Program-made: the position numbers and the translations under genes
Part shown: positions 10,061 through 19,565 of the stretch, one piece after another
How the letters are laid out: each line of letters begins with the position of its first letter
How positions within the stretch are numbered: the stretch's first letter is position 1
Assembly: GCF_022788715.1 (NCBI RefSeq)
Contig: NZ_CP085167.1
Span: 1,609,001-1,673,000 of the forward strand
Source of the DNA: Sulfitobacter sp. DSM 110093
Lineage (GTDB): Bacteria; Pseudomonadota; Alphaproteobacteria; Rhodobacterales; Rhodobacteraceae
Reading direction: 5' to 3'
DNA: 64,000 bases
The notes under the pieces: generated by a model
What the model saw: the letters and a program-made list of their open reading frames with translations, nothing else
Database searches by the model: none
What the model was told of the DNA's origin: nothing

Positions 10061-10509
10061 CAAAGTTTCCGTGACATAAGCATGTAATCCTCGCGGCCAC
10101 GAAAGCCCGCGCGGGTGTAGAGTTTCACCGCCGCCGGATTGGTCCGGTCGACCTCAAGATGCATTGCGCGCACGCCACCTTGGGATAGGGCACGTGGCAA
10201 GGCGATCAGCGCCTCAGAAGCGATGCCGCGCCCACGCACGCCGGGGCGAACATAGATTTCATCAATAATGGCATCCAGCCCGCCAAACTCAACCGACCAG
10301 CCAAAACAGATGACGACATAGCCAATCGGTGCACGCGGCGGGCCGATGAGGTAGGCGGCACCATGGGGGATCCCCTCCAGCAAGGGCGCAAGGCCCGTGC
10401 GGCGCTGGTCATCGCTCATCTCGATCCCGGCTTCGGCGTGAAAAGCCGTCACCAACCCGACGAGCTTGTCGAGATGCTCCGGCGCACCAAGGGTAAGATG
10501 TGCGCTCAT
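10060..10509 (-). CDS. GNAT-family N-acetyltransferase
   Basis: The 149-residue product has the GNAT fold: IDEIYVRPGVRGRGIASEAL holds the acetyl-CoA pyrophosphate loop (RGRGIA), and AVKLYTRAGFRGREDYML is the C-terminal signature. The substrate is unknown. It is sandwiched by overlaps, ATGA with the nucleoside hydrolase upstream and TGATG with selO downstream, so the three are likely co-translated. Modification of a nucleoside, a ribosomal protein or an amine are all open. Confidence 0.87.
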   Translation of the reverse strand: MSAHLTLGAPEHLDKLVGLVTAFHAEAGIEMSDDQRRTGLAPLLEGIPHGAAYLIGPPRAPIGYVVICFGWSVEFGGLDAIIDEIYVRPGVRGRGIASEALIALPRALSQGGVRAMHLEVDRTNPAAVKLYTRAGFRGREDYMLMSRKL

Positions 10510-11447
10510 AGGCGGGCCAGCCTTTCGGTGAGCAGGGCAAAGAACCCATCGGCGTCAAGGTCGCCCACGAACAGCGCGTTGGGCGCGCGGTCGGTCACGC
10601 CCCACCAGTCGGCCACGGTCATGCCCATGGTCAGTTCTGACTGGGTCTCGATCTCGACGTTGATGTGGCGGCCTTTGAACAGGTCAGGATTGATCAGATA
10701 GGCGGTAACGCAGGGATCGTGGAGCGGCGCGCCTTCAGAGCCGTATTTCTCCTTGTCGAAACGCTCGAAGAAATCTGTCATCTCGGCCACGGCGATGCCC
10801 ACGGGTGTGCCAATCGCGCGGAAGGCGTCGTTGCGGGGTTTGGTCACCAGCGCCTTATGTGTCACGTCAAGCGGCATCACCACAATAGGAATGCCGGATT
10901 TGAATAAGATATCAGCGGCTTGCGGGTCGACATAAATGTTAAATTCAGCCGTGGGGGTGATGTTTCCGCCTTCAAAATAGCCACCGCCCATCAGCACAAT
11001 CTCTTGCACCTTTTCGGCGATATCGGGGGCTTTTTGCAGCGCGGTCGCGATATTGGTAAGCGGGCCCAAGGGACAAAGGGTGACACTACCTGCGGGATGG
11101 CCGCGAAGCTGCTCGATGATGAAGTCAACGCCGTGCCCATCGGCCAAAGGCATTTTGGGGTCAGGTAGGTCGGGGCCATCAAGGCCGGTTTTACCGTGCA
11201 CATGCTCTGCCGTGACCAATTCACGCCCCAGCGGACGATCGCAGCCGGCAAAGACCTTTACATCATTCCGCCCGGCCAATTCACAAACGATCCGCGCGTT
11301 TTTCGAGGTCAGATCAAGCGGCACATTGCCCGCGACACAGGTGATGCCCAGAACGTCGATCTCTTCGGGGCTGGCCAGCGCAAGAAGGATCGCCACGGCG
11401 TCATCTTGTCCGGGGTCGGTGTCTATAATTACTTTGCGCGGTGTCAT
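10506..11447 (-). CDS. Nucleoside hydrolase (IUNH family)
   Basis: Taking the ATG that begins MTPRKVIIDTDPGQDDA gives 313 residues, normal for the family; the 37 upstream open codons are dropped. The DTDPGQDDA motif supplies the Ca2+ and ribose-binding Asp residues, and HDPCVTAYLI near residue 240 the late His/Asp pair. The family cleaves the N-glycosidic bond of inosine, uridine or other ribonucleosides for salvage. Base preference cannot be read here. First gene of the hydrolase-GNAT-selO unit. Confidence 0.94.
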   Translation of the reverse strand: MTPRKVIIDTDPGQDDAVAILLALASPEEIDVLGITCVAGNVPLDLTSKNARIVCELAGRNDVKVFAGCDRPLGRELVTAEHVHGKTGLDGPDLPDPKMPLADGHGVDFIIEQLRGHPAGSVTLCPLGPLTNIATALQKAPDIAEKVQEIVLMGGGYFEGGNITPTAEFNIYVDPQAADILFKSGIPIVVMPLDVTHKALVTKPRNDAFRAIGTPVGIAVAEMTDFFERFDKEKYGSEGAPLHDPCVTAYLINPDLFKGRHINVEIETQSELTMGMTVADWWGVTDRAPNALFVGDLDADGFFALLTERLARL

Positions 11448-11524
11448 GGGCTTACTTTCGTCAAATTGCTTGGGGCTGAGCCTTGCCGGAGGGCCGTGTC
11501 TTTGTCCAGCATCAGACCCGCCAC

Positions 11525-12349
11525 TTAGCTGCGTTCCGCCAGTTTGACGGCATCCCACAGGGCATCCATCTCGGCCAGATCGCTGTCCTGCGGTGTTTTG
11601 CCCAAGGCTGCGAGCCGGGCTTCGATGCCTTCAAAACGGCGGGTGAATTTGGCGTTTGCAGCGCGTAGAGCGGCCTCTGGGTCCAGCCCAAGGTGACGCC
11701 CCAAATTGGCCATGACAAACAGCAGATCGCCATATTCTTCCTCGACTTCGGTTTGCGAGAGCGTGTCTTTTGCCTCGACCAGTTCGGCGGCTTCTTCGGT
11801 GATTTTGTCGAGCACCTGCGTCGTTTCGGGCCAGTCAAACCCCACCCGTGCTGCGCGGTTTTGCAATTTCATCGCGCGCAAAAGCGCGGGCAGACCAATC
11901 GCCACCCCATCCAGCGCGCCGCCCTGTGCCTTTCCAGCGCGTTCGGCGGCTTTGATCTTTTCCCAATCGGCGGTTTGCTGTTCGGCGCTTTTGTCGCGGG
12001 ATTCGTCGCCAAAGACATGCGGGTGCCGCGCCACCATCTTGTCGCTGATGTTGCGTACCACGGATTGAAAGGTGAAATGGCCGGCCTCTTCGCCCATGGC
12101 GGTGTGATAGACTGATTGCAGCAGCAGATCGCCCAACTCGCCCTCAAGCTCGGCCCAATCCCGCCGGGCAATAGCATCGGCGACTTCGTAAGCCTCTTCA
12201 ATGGTATAGGGTGCGATGCTGTCAAAATCCTGCTCGATATCCCAGGGGCAGCCCGTCTCGGGATCGCGCAGGCGGCGCATGATTTCGAGCAGCCGTTCAA
12301 TGCCCGCATCTGAATCGTGAATGAGATCGGCTTTTGTGTTGTCCGGCAT
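11525..12349 (-). CDS. mazG: Nucleoside triphosphate pyrophosphohydrolase MazG
   Basis: From the ATG beginning MPDNTKADLIHDSDAG the protein is 274 residues (an ATG four codons earlier is also possible). Two MazG-like helical modules are visible. The N-terminal one has CPWDIEQDFDSIAPYTIEEA and the acidic EGELGDLLLQ metal site. The C-terminal one has EEAAELVEAKD and EEEYGDLLFVMANL. This matches the house-cleaning MazG that hydrolyses non-canonical NTPs. It is transcribed away from the amidohydrolase gene. Confidence 0.95.
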   Translation of the reverse strand: MPDNTKADLIHDSDAGIERLLEIMRRLRDPETGCPWDIEQDFDSIAPYTIEEAYEVADAIARRDWAELEGELGDLLLQSVYHTAMGEEAGHFTFQSVVRNISDKMVARHPHVFGDESRDKSAEQQTADWEKIKAAERAGKAQGGALDGVAIGLPALLRAMKLQNRAARVGFDWPETTQVLDKITEEAAELVEAKDTLSQTEVEEEYGDLLFVMANLGRHLGLDPEAALRAANAKFTRRFEGIEARLAALGKTPQDSDLAEMDALWDAVKLAERS

Positions 12350-12413
12350 TGCAGGCCCCATGTGTCTGGTGTCAGATGCACCCTGACCAAACCAACCCCA
12401 AGGAGTCCAGCCC

Positions 12414-13583
12414 ATGCCCGTGGTAAACCGCATCAACGCTTTTGCGGAGGATATGACAGCGTGGCGGCGCCATTTGCATAGGATCCCCGAGTTGGGGTTG
12501 GAATGCCATGAGACGGCGGCTTTCGTGGCCGAGCGGCTGCGCGCGTTTGGTGTGGATGAGTTGCATGAGGGCATCGCGACGACGGGCATCGTGGCGATCA
12601 TCAACGGGCAGGGTGAAGGCCCGACCATTGGCCTGCGCGCCGATATGGACGCGCTGCCGATCCATGAGGCGACGGGCAAGGACTATGCCAGCACGCGGGA
12701 GGGCAAAATGCACGCCTGCGGACATGACGGGCATACCACCATGCTTTTGGGTGCCGCGCGGTATCTGGCCGAGACACGCAATTTCGCGGGCCGGGTGGCG
12801 CTGATCTTTCAACCTGCCGAAGAGACGGGCGGCGGCGCGGGTATCATGGTCGAAGAGGGCATTATGGAGCGGTTTGACATCGCGCAGGTCTATGGCATCC
12901 ACAACGCGCCGGGCTTTGACGAAGGCGCCTTCTATACCACGCCGGGGCCGATCATGGCGGCAGTGGATGAATTCCATATCCATATCAAAGGCAAAGGCGG
13001 TCATGGTGCTAAGCCCCATGACACCCGCGATCCTGTGGTGGCGGCCTGCGGCATCGCCACGGCGATCCAGACCATCGTCAGCCGCAATCATGTCGCGGCA
13101 CAGGAGTTGGTGGTCTCGGTCACGCAAATCCACACTGGCAGCGCCGATAACATCATTCCTGAGACCGCCTATATCAACGGCACCGTGCGCACCTTTGACC
13201 GCGAAGTGCAGGAGATGGTGATGCGCCGCATGCAGCAGATCGTGGACGGGCAGGCGGCAAGCTATGACGTCGCCGCCGAACTGGTCTATGAGGTCGGCTA
13301 TCCCGCCACGGTCAACGATCCCGCCAAGACCGAGACCGCCATTGCAGCGGCGAGCGACGTGGTGGGCGAGGCCCGCGTTCACGGCGATTATGGCCGTGAG
13401 ATGGGCGCAGAAGATTTCAGTTATATGCTTGAAAAACGCCCCGGTGCCTACCTGTTCCTCGGGGCCGGTGAGGGCGCGGGGCTGCACCATCCAGAATACG
13501 ACTTCAACGACGAGATCGCGCCGCTCGGCGCATCCTTTTTCGCCCGTATCGTTGAGCGGGCACAGCCAGCAGGAGGCAAGTAA
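12414..13583 (+). CDS. M20-family amidohydrolase (hippurate hydrolase/IAA-amino acid hydrolase type)
   Basis: The 389-residue M20D peptidase-like enzyme has an AAGGAG ribosome site. Metal-binding elements seen: GLRADMDALPI, MHACGHDGHTTMLLGAA (Cys, His, Asp, His) and FQPAEETGGGAGIMVEEG with the catalytic Glu pair. The lid domain carries IKGKGGHGAKPHDTRDPV. It cleaves an N-acyl amino acid or related amide. Its stop overlaps the agmatinase start as TAATG, so the two probably act together, perhaps on N-acylated guanidino or amine compounds; that link is inference. Confidence 0.92.
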   Translation: MPVVNRINAFAEDMTAWRRHLHRIPELGLECHETAAFVAERLRAFGVDELHEGIATTGIVAIINGQGEGPTIGLRADMDALPIHEATGKDYASTREGKMHACGHDGHTTMLLGAARYLAETRNFAGRVALIFQPAEETGGGAGIMVEEGIMERFDIAQVYGIHNAPGFDEGAFYTTPGPIMAAVDEFHIHIKGKGGHGAKPHDTRDPVVAACGIATAIQTIVSRNHVAAQELVVSVTQIHTGSADNIIPETAYINGTVRTFDREVQEMVMRRMQQIVDGQAASYDVAAELVYEVGYPATVNDPAKTETAIAAASDVVGEARVHGDYGREMGAEDFSYMLEKRPGAYLFLGAGEGAGLHHPEYDFNDEIAPLGASFFARIVERAQPAGGK

Positions 13584-14548
13584 TGGGACTGGAAGACGCG
13601 GCCAAACAGATGGATATGGCCTTTACCCGCGAGGACCTCAAAGGGCCGAGCTATGAGTTGACCTTTGGCGGGGCGACCTCTTTCCTGCGACGTAAATACA
13701 CCAAGGATCTGACCGGCGTGGACATCGCGGTAACCGGCGTGCCCTTTGATCAGGCCGTCACCAACCGACCCGGCACCCGCCTTGGCCCCCGCGCCATCCG
13801 CGAGGCGAGCGCGCTGCAAGCGCCCGACGCGCCCTATGGCTGGGACTTTGACGTGCTGAGCGAGTTCGCCATCGCGGACTATGGCGATCTGGCGTTTGAT
13901 TATGGCCATGTCAGCCAGTTTCCCGCCGCACTGACCGCGCATATCAAGAACATTTTGGATGCCGGTGCGGCCTCGGTCGTGCTGGGCGGGGATCACTATA
14001 TCTCCTTTCCGATCCTCAAAGCCTATGCCGAAAAATACGGTCCGATCAGCCTGTTACAGTTCGACGCTCACACCGATACGTGGGAAGATGACGACATGGA
14101 CCGGATCGATCACGGCACGATGTTCTACAAGGCCGTGAAGTCCGGCATCGTCGATCCCGCAACCAGTGTGCAGGTGGGCATCCGCACCACCAACGAAGAC
14201 ACGATGGGCGTCAATATCATCGACGCACGTGAGGTGCATGAGAAGGGGCCGCAGGCCACCGTGGCCAAGATCAAAGAGATCCTTGGCGATCGACCTTGCT
14301 ATCTTACCTTCGACATCGACGCGCTTGATCCGGCCTTTGCCCCCGGCACCGGCACGCCCGTTTGGGGCGGGCTGACCTCGGCGCAGACATCGATCATGCT
14401 GCGCGATCTGGCCGGGATCAATATCATGGGTGGTGATGTGGTTGAAGTCTCTCCGCCCTTCGACACCACAGGCGCGACGGCGATCGCGGGCGCGCATGTC
14501 GCGACCGAGATTCTGTCGCTGCTGGGCCACCGCATGAGAACCGCGTGA
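13583..14548 (+). CDS. speB: Agmatinase/ureohydrolase family enzyme
   Basis: The 321-residue binuclear Mn2+ ureohydrolase has the expected ligands: GGDHYISFP, LLQFDAHTDTWEDDD and YLTFDIDALDPAFAPGTGTP. The N-terminal RPGTRLGPRAIREASAL is typical of the agmatinase branch. The family splits a guanidino group to urea; agmatine to putrescine is the default guess, but guanidinobutyrate or related substrates are possible. It is translationally coupled to the amidohydrolase. Confidence 0.92.
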   Translation: MGLEDAAKQMDMAFTREDLKGPSYELTFGGATSFLRRKYTKDLTGVDIAVTGVPFDQAVTNRPGTRLGPRAIREASALQAPDAPYGWDFDVLSEFAIADYGDLAFDYGHVSQFPAALTAHIKNILDAGAASVVLGGDHYISFPILKAYAEKYGPISLLQFDAHTDTWEDDDMDRIDHGTMFYKAVKSGIVDPATSVQVGIRTTNEDTMGVNIIDAREVHEKGPQATVAKIKEILGDRPCYLTFDIDALDPAFAPGTGTPVWGGLTSAQTSIMLRDLAGINIMGGDVVEVSPPFDTTGATAIAGAHVATEILSLLGHRMRTA

Positions 14549-14567
14549 GCGAGGCCACAACATCATC

Positions 14568-14595
14568 GGGCGGCCCTCAGGCATGGAGGCCGCCC
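14568..14595 (+). terminator. Hairpin after speB
   Basis: An 8-bp GC stem (GGGCGGCC with GGCCGCCC) with a 12-nt loop lies 20 bases after the agmatinase stop. It lacks a T-run, so intrinsic termination is uncertain. Confidence 0.45.
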
Positions 14596-14652
14596 ACCTC
14601 ACCGCGACCACCTGCGTCGCCTCAAATCGCCACCCTTTGAAAGGTGCTTAGA

Positions 14653-15078
14653 ATGCTGTTCTGGATCATCGTGATCGCCCTCGTCGCCTTGGTGGCCTAT
14701 GTCCGCCTTGCGCCAATCGACACCGCGCGTTGGCATGTGCAGGCCGAAGGGCAGAAAATGGGCAAAACCCAAGGCACCAACAGCTATATCTGGCGCGCGC
14801 CGGTTGAGGGCGACGGGGCCGAGACCTTGGCCCAGCTTGACCGGGTGATCCTGCAAACCCCGCGCACCGAGGTTGTCGCCGGATCATTGGCAGAGGGGCA
14901 GGTCACCTATGTCACCCGCACCAAATTGATGGGCTATCCAGATTTCACCACCATCGGCGTCTATGGCGCTGATCCGTGCTATGTCGAAGTCTATGGCCGC
15001 TCGCGCTTTGGCCGGTCAGATCTGGGCGTCAACGCCAAGCGGGTCAATGCTTGGCTCGCTCAGGTTGAGGTGCGATGA
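14653..15078 (+). CDS. DUF1499-family membrane-anchored protein
   Basis: The ATG with GAAAGG eight bases upstream gives 141 residues. One N-terminal membrane helix (MLFWIIVIALVALVAYV) is followed by a DUF1499 domain with QTPRTEVVAGSLAEGQVTYV and the C-terminal YGRSRFGRSDLGVN, which is the conserved core of the family. The function of DUF1499 is unknown. Its last 60 bases overlap the oppositely oriented small secreted-protein gene. Confidence 0.82.
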   Translation: MLFWIIVIALVALVAYVRLAPIDTARWHVQAEGQKMGKTQGTNSYIWRAPVEGDGAETLAQLDRVILQTPRTEVVAGSLAEGQVTYVTRTKLMGYPDFTTIGVYGADPCYVEVYGRSRFGRSDLGVNAKRVNAWLAQVEVR

Positions 15079-15315
15079 CAGGCAGCCTTGCTGCACCTCG
15101 CGCCACATCGGCACGTTGAGCGACATCTGGCATTGCGCCATGAACATGCGCCCTCCGACCTGTAGGCAGATGGTCTCACCCAGTTCCACACGGGCGCCGG
15201 TGCTGTTGGTGCAATAGCAATCAATCGTCTTGCCGCCCGGCGCTTTGACATCCGCAGAGGCAGGGTGCAGGGCCGTCAGGGCCACAAGGCAGGTGAGCGA
15301 CATGATGCGTTTCAT
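15016..15315 (-). CDS. Small secreted cysteine-containing protein
   Basis: From the ATG giving MKRIMSLTCLVALTALHPASA the product is 99 residues with a clear signal peptide. The mature part has a CYC pair and two later cysteines (ETICLQVGG, MAQCQMSL) ahead of a final QQGC, suggesting disulphides in the periplasm. I recognise this as a conserved Rhodobacteraceae small protein but no function. It overlaps the DUF1499 gene tail to tail and shares a short divergent promoter region with prfA. Confidence 0.7.
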   Translation of the reverse strand: MKRIMSLTCLVALTALHPASADVKAPGGKTIDCYCTNSTGARVELGETICLQVGGRMFMAQCQMSLNVPMWREVQQGCLSSHLNLSEPSIDPLGVDAQI

Positions 15316-15375
15316 AGCCAATGATAGCATAAGCCGCCTCTTGACCAAAGCATTTGCATAAGCGACAGGAACCCC

Positions 15376-16431
15376 ATGATCCCGATGCACCGCCTCGCGC
15401 AAATTTCGCAACGTTTCCAGTTTCTGGAGGCTAGCATGTCTGCGGGCTCCGATGGGGCCGATTTTGCAGCCCTCGCCAAGGAATACAGCGATCTCAAGCC
15501 CGTGGTGGATCAAATTGATCTCTACCAGCAGCTTCAGCGCGACCTTGAAGAAGCCGAGTTGATGCTGAAGGACCCCGAGATGGCCGAGCTTGCCCGCGAG
15601 GAATTGCCGCGTTTGCGGGCACGTCTGCCGGAGGTGGAAGAGGCGCTGCAACTGGCGCTTCTGCCGCGCGATTCCGCTGACGCGAAGCCCGCGATGCTAG
15701 AGATCCGCCCCGGCACGGGCGGAGATGAGGCGGCGCTGTTCGCAGGCGACCTGCTGCGCATGTACCAGCGCTACGCCGAAGCGCGGGGCTGGGGGTTCGA
15801 CCTGATCGAAAGCCAGATGACCGAACTTGGCGGCGTGAAAGAGGTTGTGGCCCATATTACTGGGCAGAACGTCTTTGCCCGGCTGAAGTTCGAAAGCGGG
15901 GTGCACCGGGTGCAGCGGGTGCCCTCGACCGAAAGCGGCGGGCGAATCCACACCTCAGCGGCCACTGTGGCGGTCCTGCCCGAGGCCGAAGACGTGGATA
16001 TTGAGATCAACGCCAATGACCTGCGGATCGACACGATGCGTTCTTCGGGCGCTGGTGGGCAACACGTCAACACCACCGATTCCGCCGTGCGCATCACCCA
16101 TATTCCGACCGGGATTGTGGTGACATCTTCGGAAAAATCCCAGCACCGCAACCGCGACAAGGCGATGCAGGTGCTCAAAGCGCGGCTTTATGACATGGAG
16201 CGCAGCCGGATTGACAGCGCACGTTCAGCCGACCGCGCGGCGCAGGTCGGAACTGGCGACCGTTCCGAGCGCATCCGGACCTATAACTTCCCACAAGGGC
16301 GGATGACCGACCACCGGATCAACCTGACGCTCTACCGTCTTGAGGCCGTGATGCAGGGCGATTTGGATGAGATCGTCGATGCCCTGACCGCCGACGCCCA
16401 AGCACGTCAATTGTCGGAGATGGAGGGGTGA
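15376..16431 (+). CDS. prfA: Peptide chain release factor 1
   Basis: The 351-residue RF1 releases nascent chains at UAA and UAG. Seen: N-terminal [19 protein letters not shown], the [20 protein letters not shown] segment, the codon-recognition stretch [20 protein letters not shown], and the catalytic GGQ at residues 227-229 within [10 protein letters not shown]. The PxT-type region identifies RF1 rather than RF2. It overlaps prmC by four bases, and PrmC methylates the Gln of this GGQ. Confidence 0.97.
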   Translation: MIPMHRLAQISQRFQFLEASMSAGSDGADFAALAKEYSDLKPVVDQIDLYQQLQRDLEEAELMLKDPEMAELAREELPRLRARLPEVEEALQLALLPRDSADAKPAMLEIRPGTGGDEAALFAGDLLRMYQRYAEARGWGFDLIESQMTELGGVKEVVAHITGQNVFARLKFESGVHRVQRVPSTESGGRIHTSAATVAVLPEAEDVDIEINANDLRIDTMRSSGAGGQHVNTTDSAVRITHIPTGIVVTSSEKSQHRNRDKAMQVLKARLYDMERSRIDSARSADRAAQVGTGDRSERIRTYNFPQGRMTDHRINLTLYRLEAVMQGDLDEIVDALTADAQARQLSEMEG

Positions 16432-17270
16432 GCCCCCAGACCGCCGCCCAAGCCATGGCCGCTGCCGCCGGACGGCTTCGGGCCGCGGGCGTGCCTGACC
16501 CGGCACGGGACGCGCGGATGCTTTTGGCCCATGCCGCTGCCGTGGATGCAGCCCGCGTGACCCTGATCGCGCCCGAGGAAATCGCGCCTGACGTGGCGGA
16601 GCGTTTTGAGCAACTCATCGCGCTGCGGGCCGTGCGCGTGCCTGTCTCGCAACTGATCGGGAGGCGGGCGTTCTATGGCCGGGATTTCAACATCAGCCGC
16701 GATGTACTTGATCCCCGTCCTGAAACGGAAACGCTGATTGATCTGGCCCTTGGGGACCATTTCGAGCGGATCTTGGACCTTGGCACCGGATCGGGCTGTA
16801 TCCTTGTCACGCTGCTCGCTGAACGCCCACAAGCCACGGGGCTGGGCGTAGACCTCTCGGAAGCCGCCTGTCTACAGGCCAGTGCCAATGCGGTGCAACA
16901 CGGCGTGGCCGCGCGTGCCGATATCCGACAGTCAGATTGGTTCAGCGCGGTCGACGGTCGCTTTGACCTAATCCTGTCAAACCCCCCTTATCTGGCAGTT
17001 GAAGAAATGGCGGAGGTCTCTCCCGAACTCCTGCACCATGAACCCGAGATGGCGCTGACCGATGGGCACGACGGGCTAAGCATCTACCGCATTATTGCCG
17101 CCGAAGCGCAGGGATATCTGACGTCCCAGGGGCGCGTCATGGTTGAAATCGGCTGGCAACAGGGCGACGCTGTGCAAGACATCTTTGCAGATGCAGGCTG
17201 GGGCCGGGTGACACTGGCACATGATCTTGATGGCCGTCCTAGGGTCGTTTGCGCTGATAAACCGGCGTAA
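16428..17270 (+). CDS. prmC: Release factor glutamine N5-methyltransferase
   Basis: The 280-residue protein starts at a GTG overlapping the prfA stop (GTGA). The N-terminal helical domain is followed by the SAM-binding fold: [20 protein letters not shown] (motif I) and the substrate-Gln-binding NPPY at residues 185-188. It methylates the GGQ glutamine of RF1 and RF2. The pairing with prfA is the classical gene order. Confidence 0.96.
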   Translation: MSPQTAAQAMAAAAGRLRAAGVPDPARDARMLLAHAAAVDAARVTLIAPEEIAPDVAERFEQLIALRAVRVPVSQLIGRRAFYGRDFNISRDVLDPRPETETLIDLALGDHFERILDLGTGSGCILVTLLAERPQATGLGVDLSEAACLQASANAVQHGVAARADIRQSDWFSAVDGRFDLILSNPPYLAVEEMAEVSPELLHHEPEMALTDGHDGLSIYRIIAAEAQGYLTSQGRVMVEIGWQQGDAVQDIFADAGWGRVTLAHDLDGRPRVVCADKPA

Positions 17271-17478
17271 AATTGCGAAAAATCGGTGCTTTATCGGGGC
17301 AAATTGCAATTTCTTCTTGCTCAAGGCTTTCGGGCATGGTTAGTCAAGGGTGTTGCAGCGGTGGATGCCTTAGGCGGTCCCGCGCGGCACTATGCCCAAC
17401 ATATCGCTTAGGCCGGGACGATGACGTGCTTTGCACCCCCGGTAAACGACACACAGCACACAAGGCTGACATCATTCC

Positions 17479-18087
17479 ATGAATTCTCCCAGATCACGCT
17501 CCCGGTCGAAGAACAATCGTAAACGCTCCTCCCATGGTGGCGGCGGCGGCAATGTCGTCAATCGGGTGTTCGACAGCTCCGGTCCTGAGGGTAAGGTGCG
17601 CGGCACGCCGCAGCAGGTTATCGAGAAATACAACCAGCTGGCCCGCGACGCGCAGCTTAGCAATGACCGTGTGGCGGCTGAGAATTTTCAACAGCACGCT
17701 GAACATTACCTCCGCCTGCTGAGCGAAGCACAGCGCGAGATTGACCAGCGCCGCGAAGAGCAGGAACGTCAGAACCGTGAGCGGCAGGCAGAGCGCGACC
17801 GCGAGCGCGCTGAACGGCAGGAGCGTGAAGCGCAGCAGGGCGGGCAGCAACAGGGCGACCAACAACCCCAAAGCGATCAACCCGAGCAAGACAGCGCGCC
17901 TCAGCAACCCCAGCAGCAGGCTGAGGCGGAAACCAACGGCCAAGAGAGCACGCTGGTTGAAACGCCTGAGAGCAAGCCCAAGCCCAAACGTGCCCCGCGC
18001 CGCAAGCCCAAGCCGAAAGTGGCAGAGGCACAGCCGCAGGATGCTGGCGGTGACGGTAGCAACGATCCGGCCAAAGCCGCAGAATAA
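17479..18087 (+). CDS. DUF4167-domain protein with long charged tail
   Basis: The 202-residue protein has an N-terminal DUF4167 domain (residues about 1-85): a basic Arg/Ser/Lys opening with a Gly run, then RGTPQQVIEKYNQLARDAQL and AENFQQHAEHYLRLL. A charged coiled-coil stretch rich in RE/ER pairs follows, then a Gln/Pro/Lys region ending in PKPKRAPRRKPKPK. The composition suggests RNA or nucleoid binding, but no function is established that I know of. A strong intrinsic terminator follows directly. Confidence 0.85.
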   Translation: MNSPRSRSRSKNNRKRSSHGGGGGNVVNRVFDSSGPEGKVRGTPQQVIEKYNQLARDAQLSNDRVAAENFQQHAEHYLRLLSEAQREIDQRREEQERQNRERQAERDRERAERQEREAQQGGQQQGDQQPQSDQPEQDSAPQQPQQQAEAETNGQESTLVETPESKPKPKRAPRRKPKPKVAEAQPQDAGGDGSNDPAKAAE

Positions 18088-18090
18088 AGA

Positions 18091-18117
18091 AAAGCCCCGC
18101 ATTTTGCGGGGCTTTTT
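18091..18117 (+). terminator. Intrinsic terminator of the DUF4167 gene
   Basis: A perfect 10-bp stem (AAAGCCCCGC with GCGGGGCTTT), a loop of ATTTT and a T-run follow the stop codon by 3 bases. This is the clearest rho-independent terminator in the window. Confidence 0.93.
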
Positions 18118-18141
18118 CGTATCGCTGCAGGGCAGGGTGGC

Positions 18142-18720
18142 TTACTCTTCCATTCCCGCTTGCACGTATCTGATCCGCCCATTGCGGCGCAGAACCTCTT
18201 CGCGCGGCTCCCAATCATAGCGCGGATCGCTTGTGACCGGCGACCAGAACAGCACGCCCCCCTTGCGCCACGGATCAAGGACAATCCCCGCTTGCATCGG
18301 CGCGCCTGCCGCCGAGATGATGGCGGTGGAGTGGTCTATCAGCAGCCGGGTGTCACCGTTGGCAATGGCCCGGTGCATGTCGAGCGTGGCGAAACCTTCG
18401 GCCTTCAAACGTTTCTCCAAATCCTCAGCCCAATGCCAGCACAGCCCGCGCGGGCGGCGACCGCTGTTGACCTTGGCATTGTGAATAAGCGGCGCATCGG
18501 TGATCTGATAGGCAATCGCCAGTTCATGCGTGTGGCGATATGCAATCTGCGCTGCGCGCGCGGCCTCTGCCGGATCAATAGCCGGCGAAAGCCGTTCGAT
18601 GGCCCGCGTCAGTTCCGCAATCTCGGCGTTTGTGCCGACGGGCGGGGGGCCGTTGCGGGGCATGGCGCAGGCCGACAGGGTTAGAATCAGCGTGCAAAGC
18701 AGCAGCAGACGATGGAACAT
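18142..18720 (-). CDS. Lipoprotein with possible transglutaminase-like Cys-His-Asp triad
   Basis: The ATG with AAGGGG five bases upstream gives 192 residues; a GTG two codons earlier overlaps the rsmA stop. A lipobox (LTLSAC) places the lipidated Cys at residue 18. The mature domain has RGLCWHWAEDL (Cys94), LLIDHSTAIIS (His130) and GIVLDPWRKGG (Asp149), in the order and rough spacing of the transglutaminase/papain-like catalytic residues. The enzymatic reading is inference. It is last in the run from lptF. No family name is known to me. Confidence 0.75.
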   Translation of the reverse strand: MFHRLLLLCTLILTLSACAMPRNGPPPVGTNAEIAELTRAIERLSPAIDPAEAARAAQIAYRHTHELAIAYQITDAPLIHNAKVNSGRRPRGLCWHWAEDLEKRLKAEGFATLDMHRAIANGDTRLLIDHSTAIISAAGAPMQAGIVLDPWRKGGVLFWSPVTSDPRYDWEPREEVLRRNGRIRYVQAGMEE

Positions 18721-18722
18721 GA

Positions 18723-19565
18723 TCACCCCTTGGCGATTTCGCGGGCAAGGGCACAGAAACCCTCCAGCGGTATTTGCTCGGCCCGGTCGGTGGGTTTCAG
18801 CCCAGCGGCCTGCAGGCGATCCTCAATATCGGGCGCCGCCCCTTTGAGCGCCGAACGCAGCATTTTGCGGCGTTGATTGAACGCCATGGCCACCACACGG
18901 CTGAGCACCGCAGGGTCGGCAGGATAGCGCGGCTCGGTCAGCGCGGTCAGATGCACTACGCTTGATGATACTTTTGGCGGTGGCGTGAAAGCCCCCGGCG
19001 GCAGCTGCATGACGATCCGCGCATCGCTGCGCCATTGTGCCAGCACGGCCAGCCGCCCATAGGCTTTGGAGCCGGGCGTCGCGACGATCCGCTCGGCCAC
19101 TTCGCGTTGGAACATCAGCGTCAGGCTCTGCCAGAACGGGGGCCATTGCGGCGGGGTAAGCCAGCGCACCAGCAACTCGGTCCCGACGTTATAGGGCAGG
19201 TTGGCGGCCACGCGGATCGGCGGGGTCAGATGGCTCAGCGGGTCGATCTCCAGCGCGTCGCCTTCGATGACCGTCAGGCGACCGGGGTAGTGTTCTGCCA
19301 CCTCGGCCAGCGCGGGCAGGCAGCGGCGGTCTTTCTCGATCGCCAGAACGTGACGTGCGCCTTCGGCCAGGAGGCCACGGGTCAGGCCACCGGGGCCGGG
19401 GCCGATCTCAAGCACGTCGCAATCGGCCATGTCCCCCGCTTGCCGTGCGATCTTGGCAGTGAGGTTCAGATCCAGCAGGAAGTTCTGGCCCAGCGATTTC
19501 CGCGCGGCCAACTCGTGGGTGTTGATCACCTCGCGCAGTGGCGGGAGATTGTCGATAGCACTCAT
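18723..19565 (-). CDS. rsmA: 16S rRNA (adenine1518-N6/adenine1519-N6) dimethyltransferase
   Basis: The ATG overlapping the pdxA stop (ATGA) gives 280 residues. Seen: the KsgA opening [23 protein letters not shown] motif [20 protein letters not shown], the catalytic [15 protein letters not shown], and the C-terminal [13 protein letters not shown]. It dimethylates the two adenines in helix 45 of 16S rRNA during 30S maturation. The surA-pdxA-rsmA order matches enterobacteria. Confidence 0.96.
   Translation of the reverse strand: MSAIDNLPPLREVINTHELAARKSLGQNFLLDLNLTAKIARQAGDMADCDVLEIGPGPGGLTRGLLAEGARHVLAIEKDRRCLPALAEVAEHYPGRLTVIEGDALEIDPLSHLTPPIRVAANLPYNVGTELLVRWLTPPQWPPFWQSLTLMFQREVAERIVATPGSKAYGRLAVLAQWRSDARIVMQLPPGAFTPPPKVSSSVVHLTALTEPRYPADPAVLSRVVAMAFNQRRKMLRSALKGAAPDIEDRLQAAGLKPTDRAEQIPLEGFCALAREIAKG

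Noticed and set aside
12372..13490. 372-codon minus-strand frame opposite the M20 amidohydrolase
   Set aside because: Metal-binding motifs of the amidohydrolase are on the plus strand, and the frame ends inside the neighbouring promoter region.
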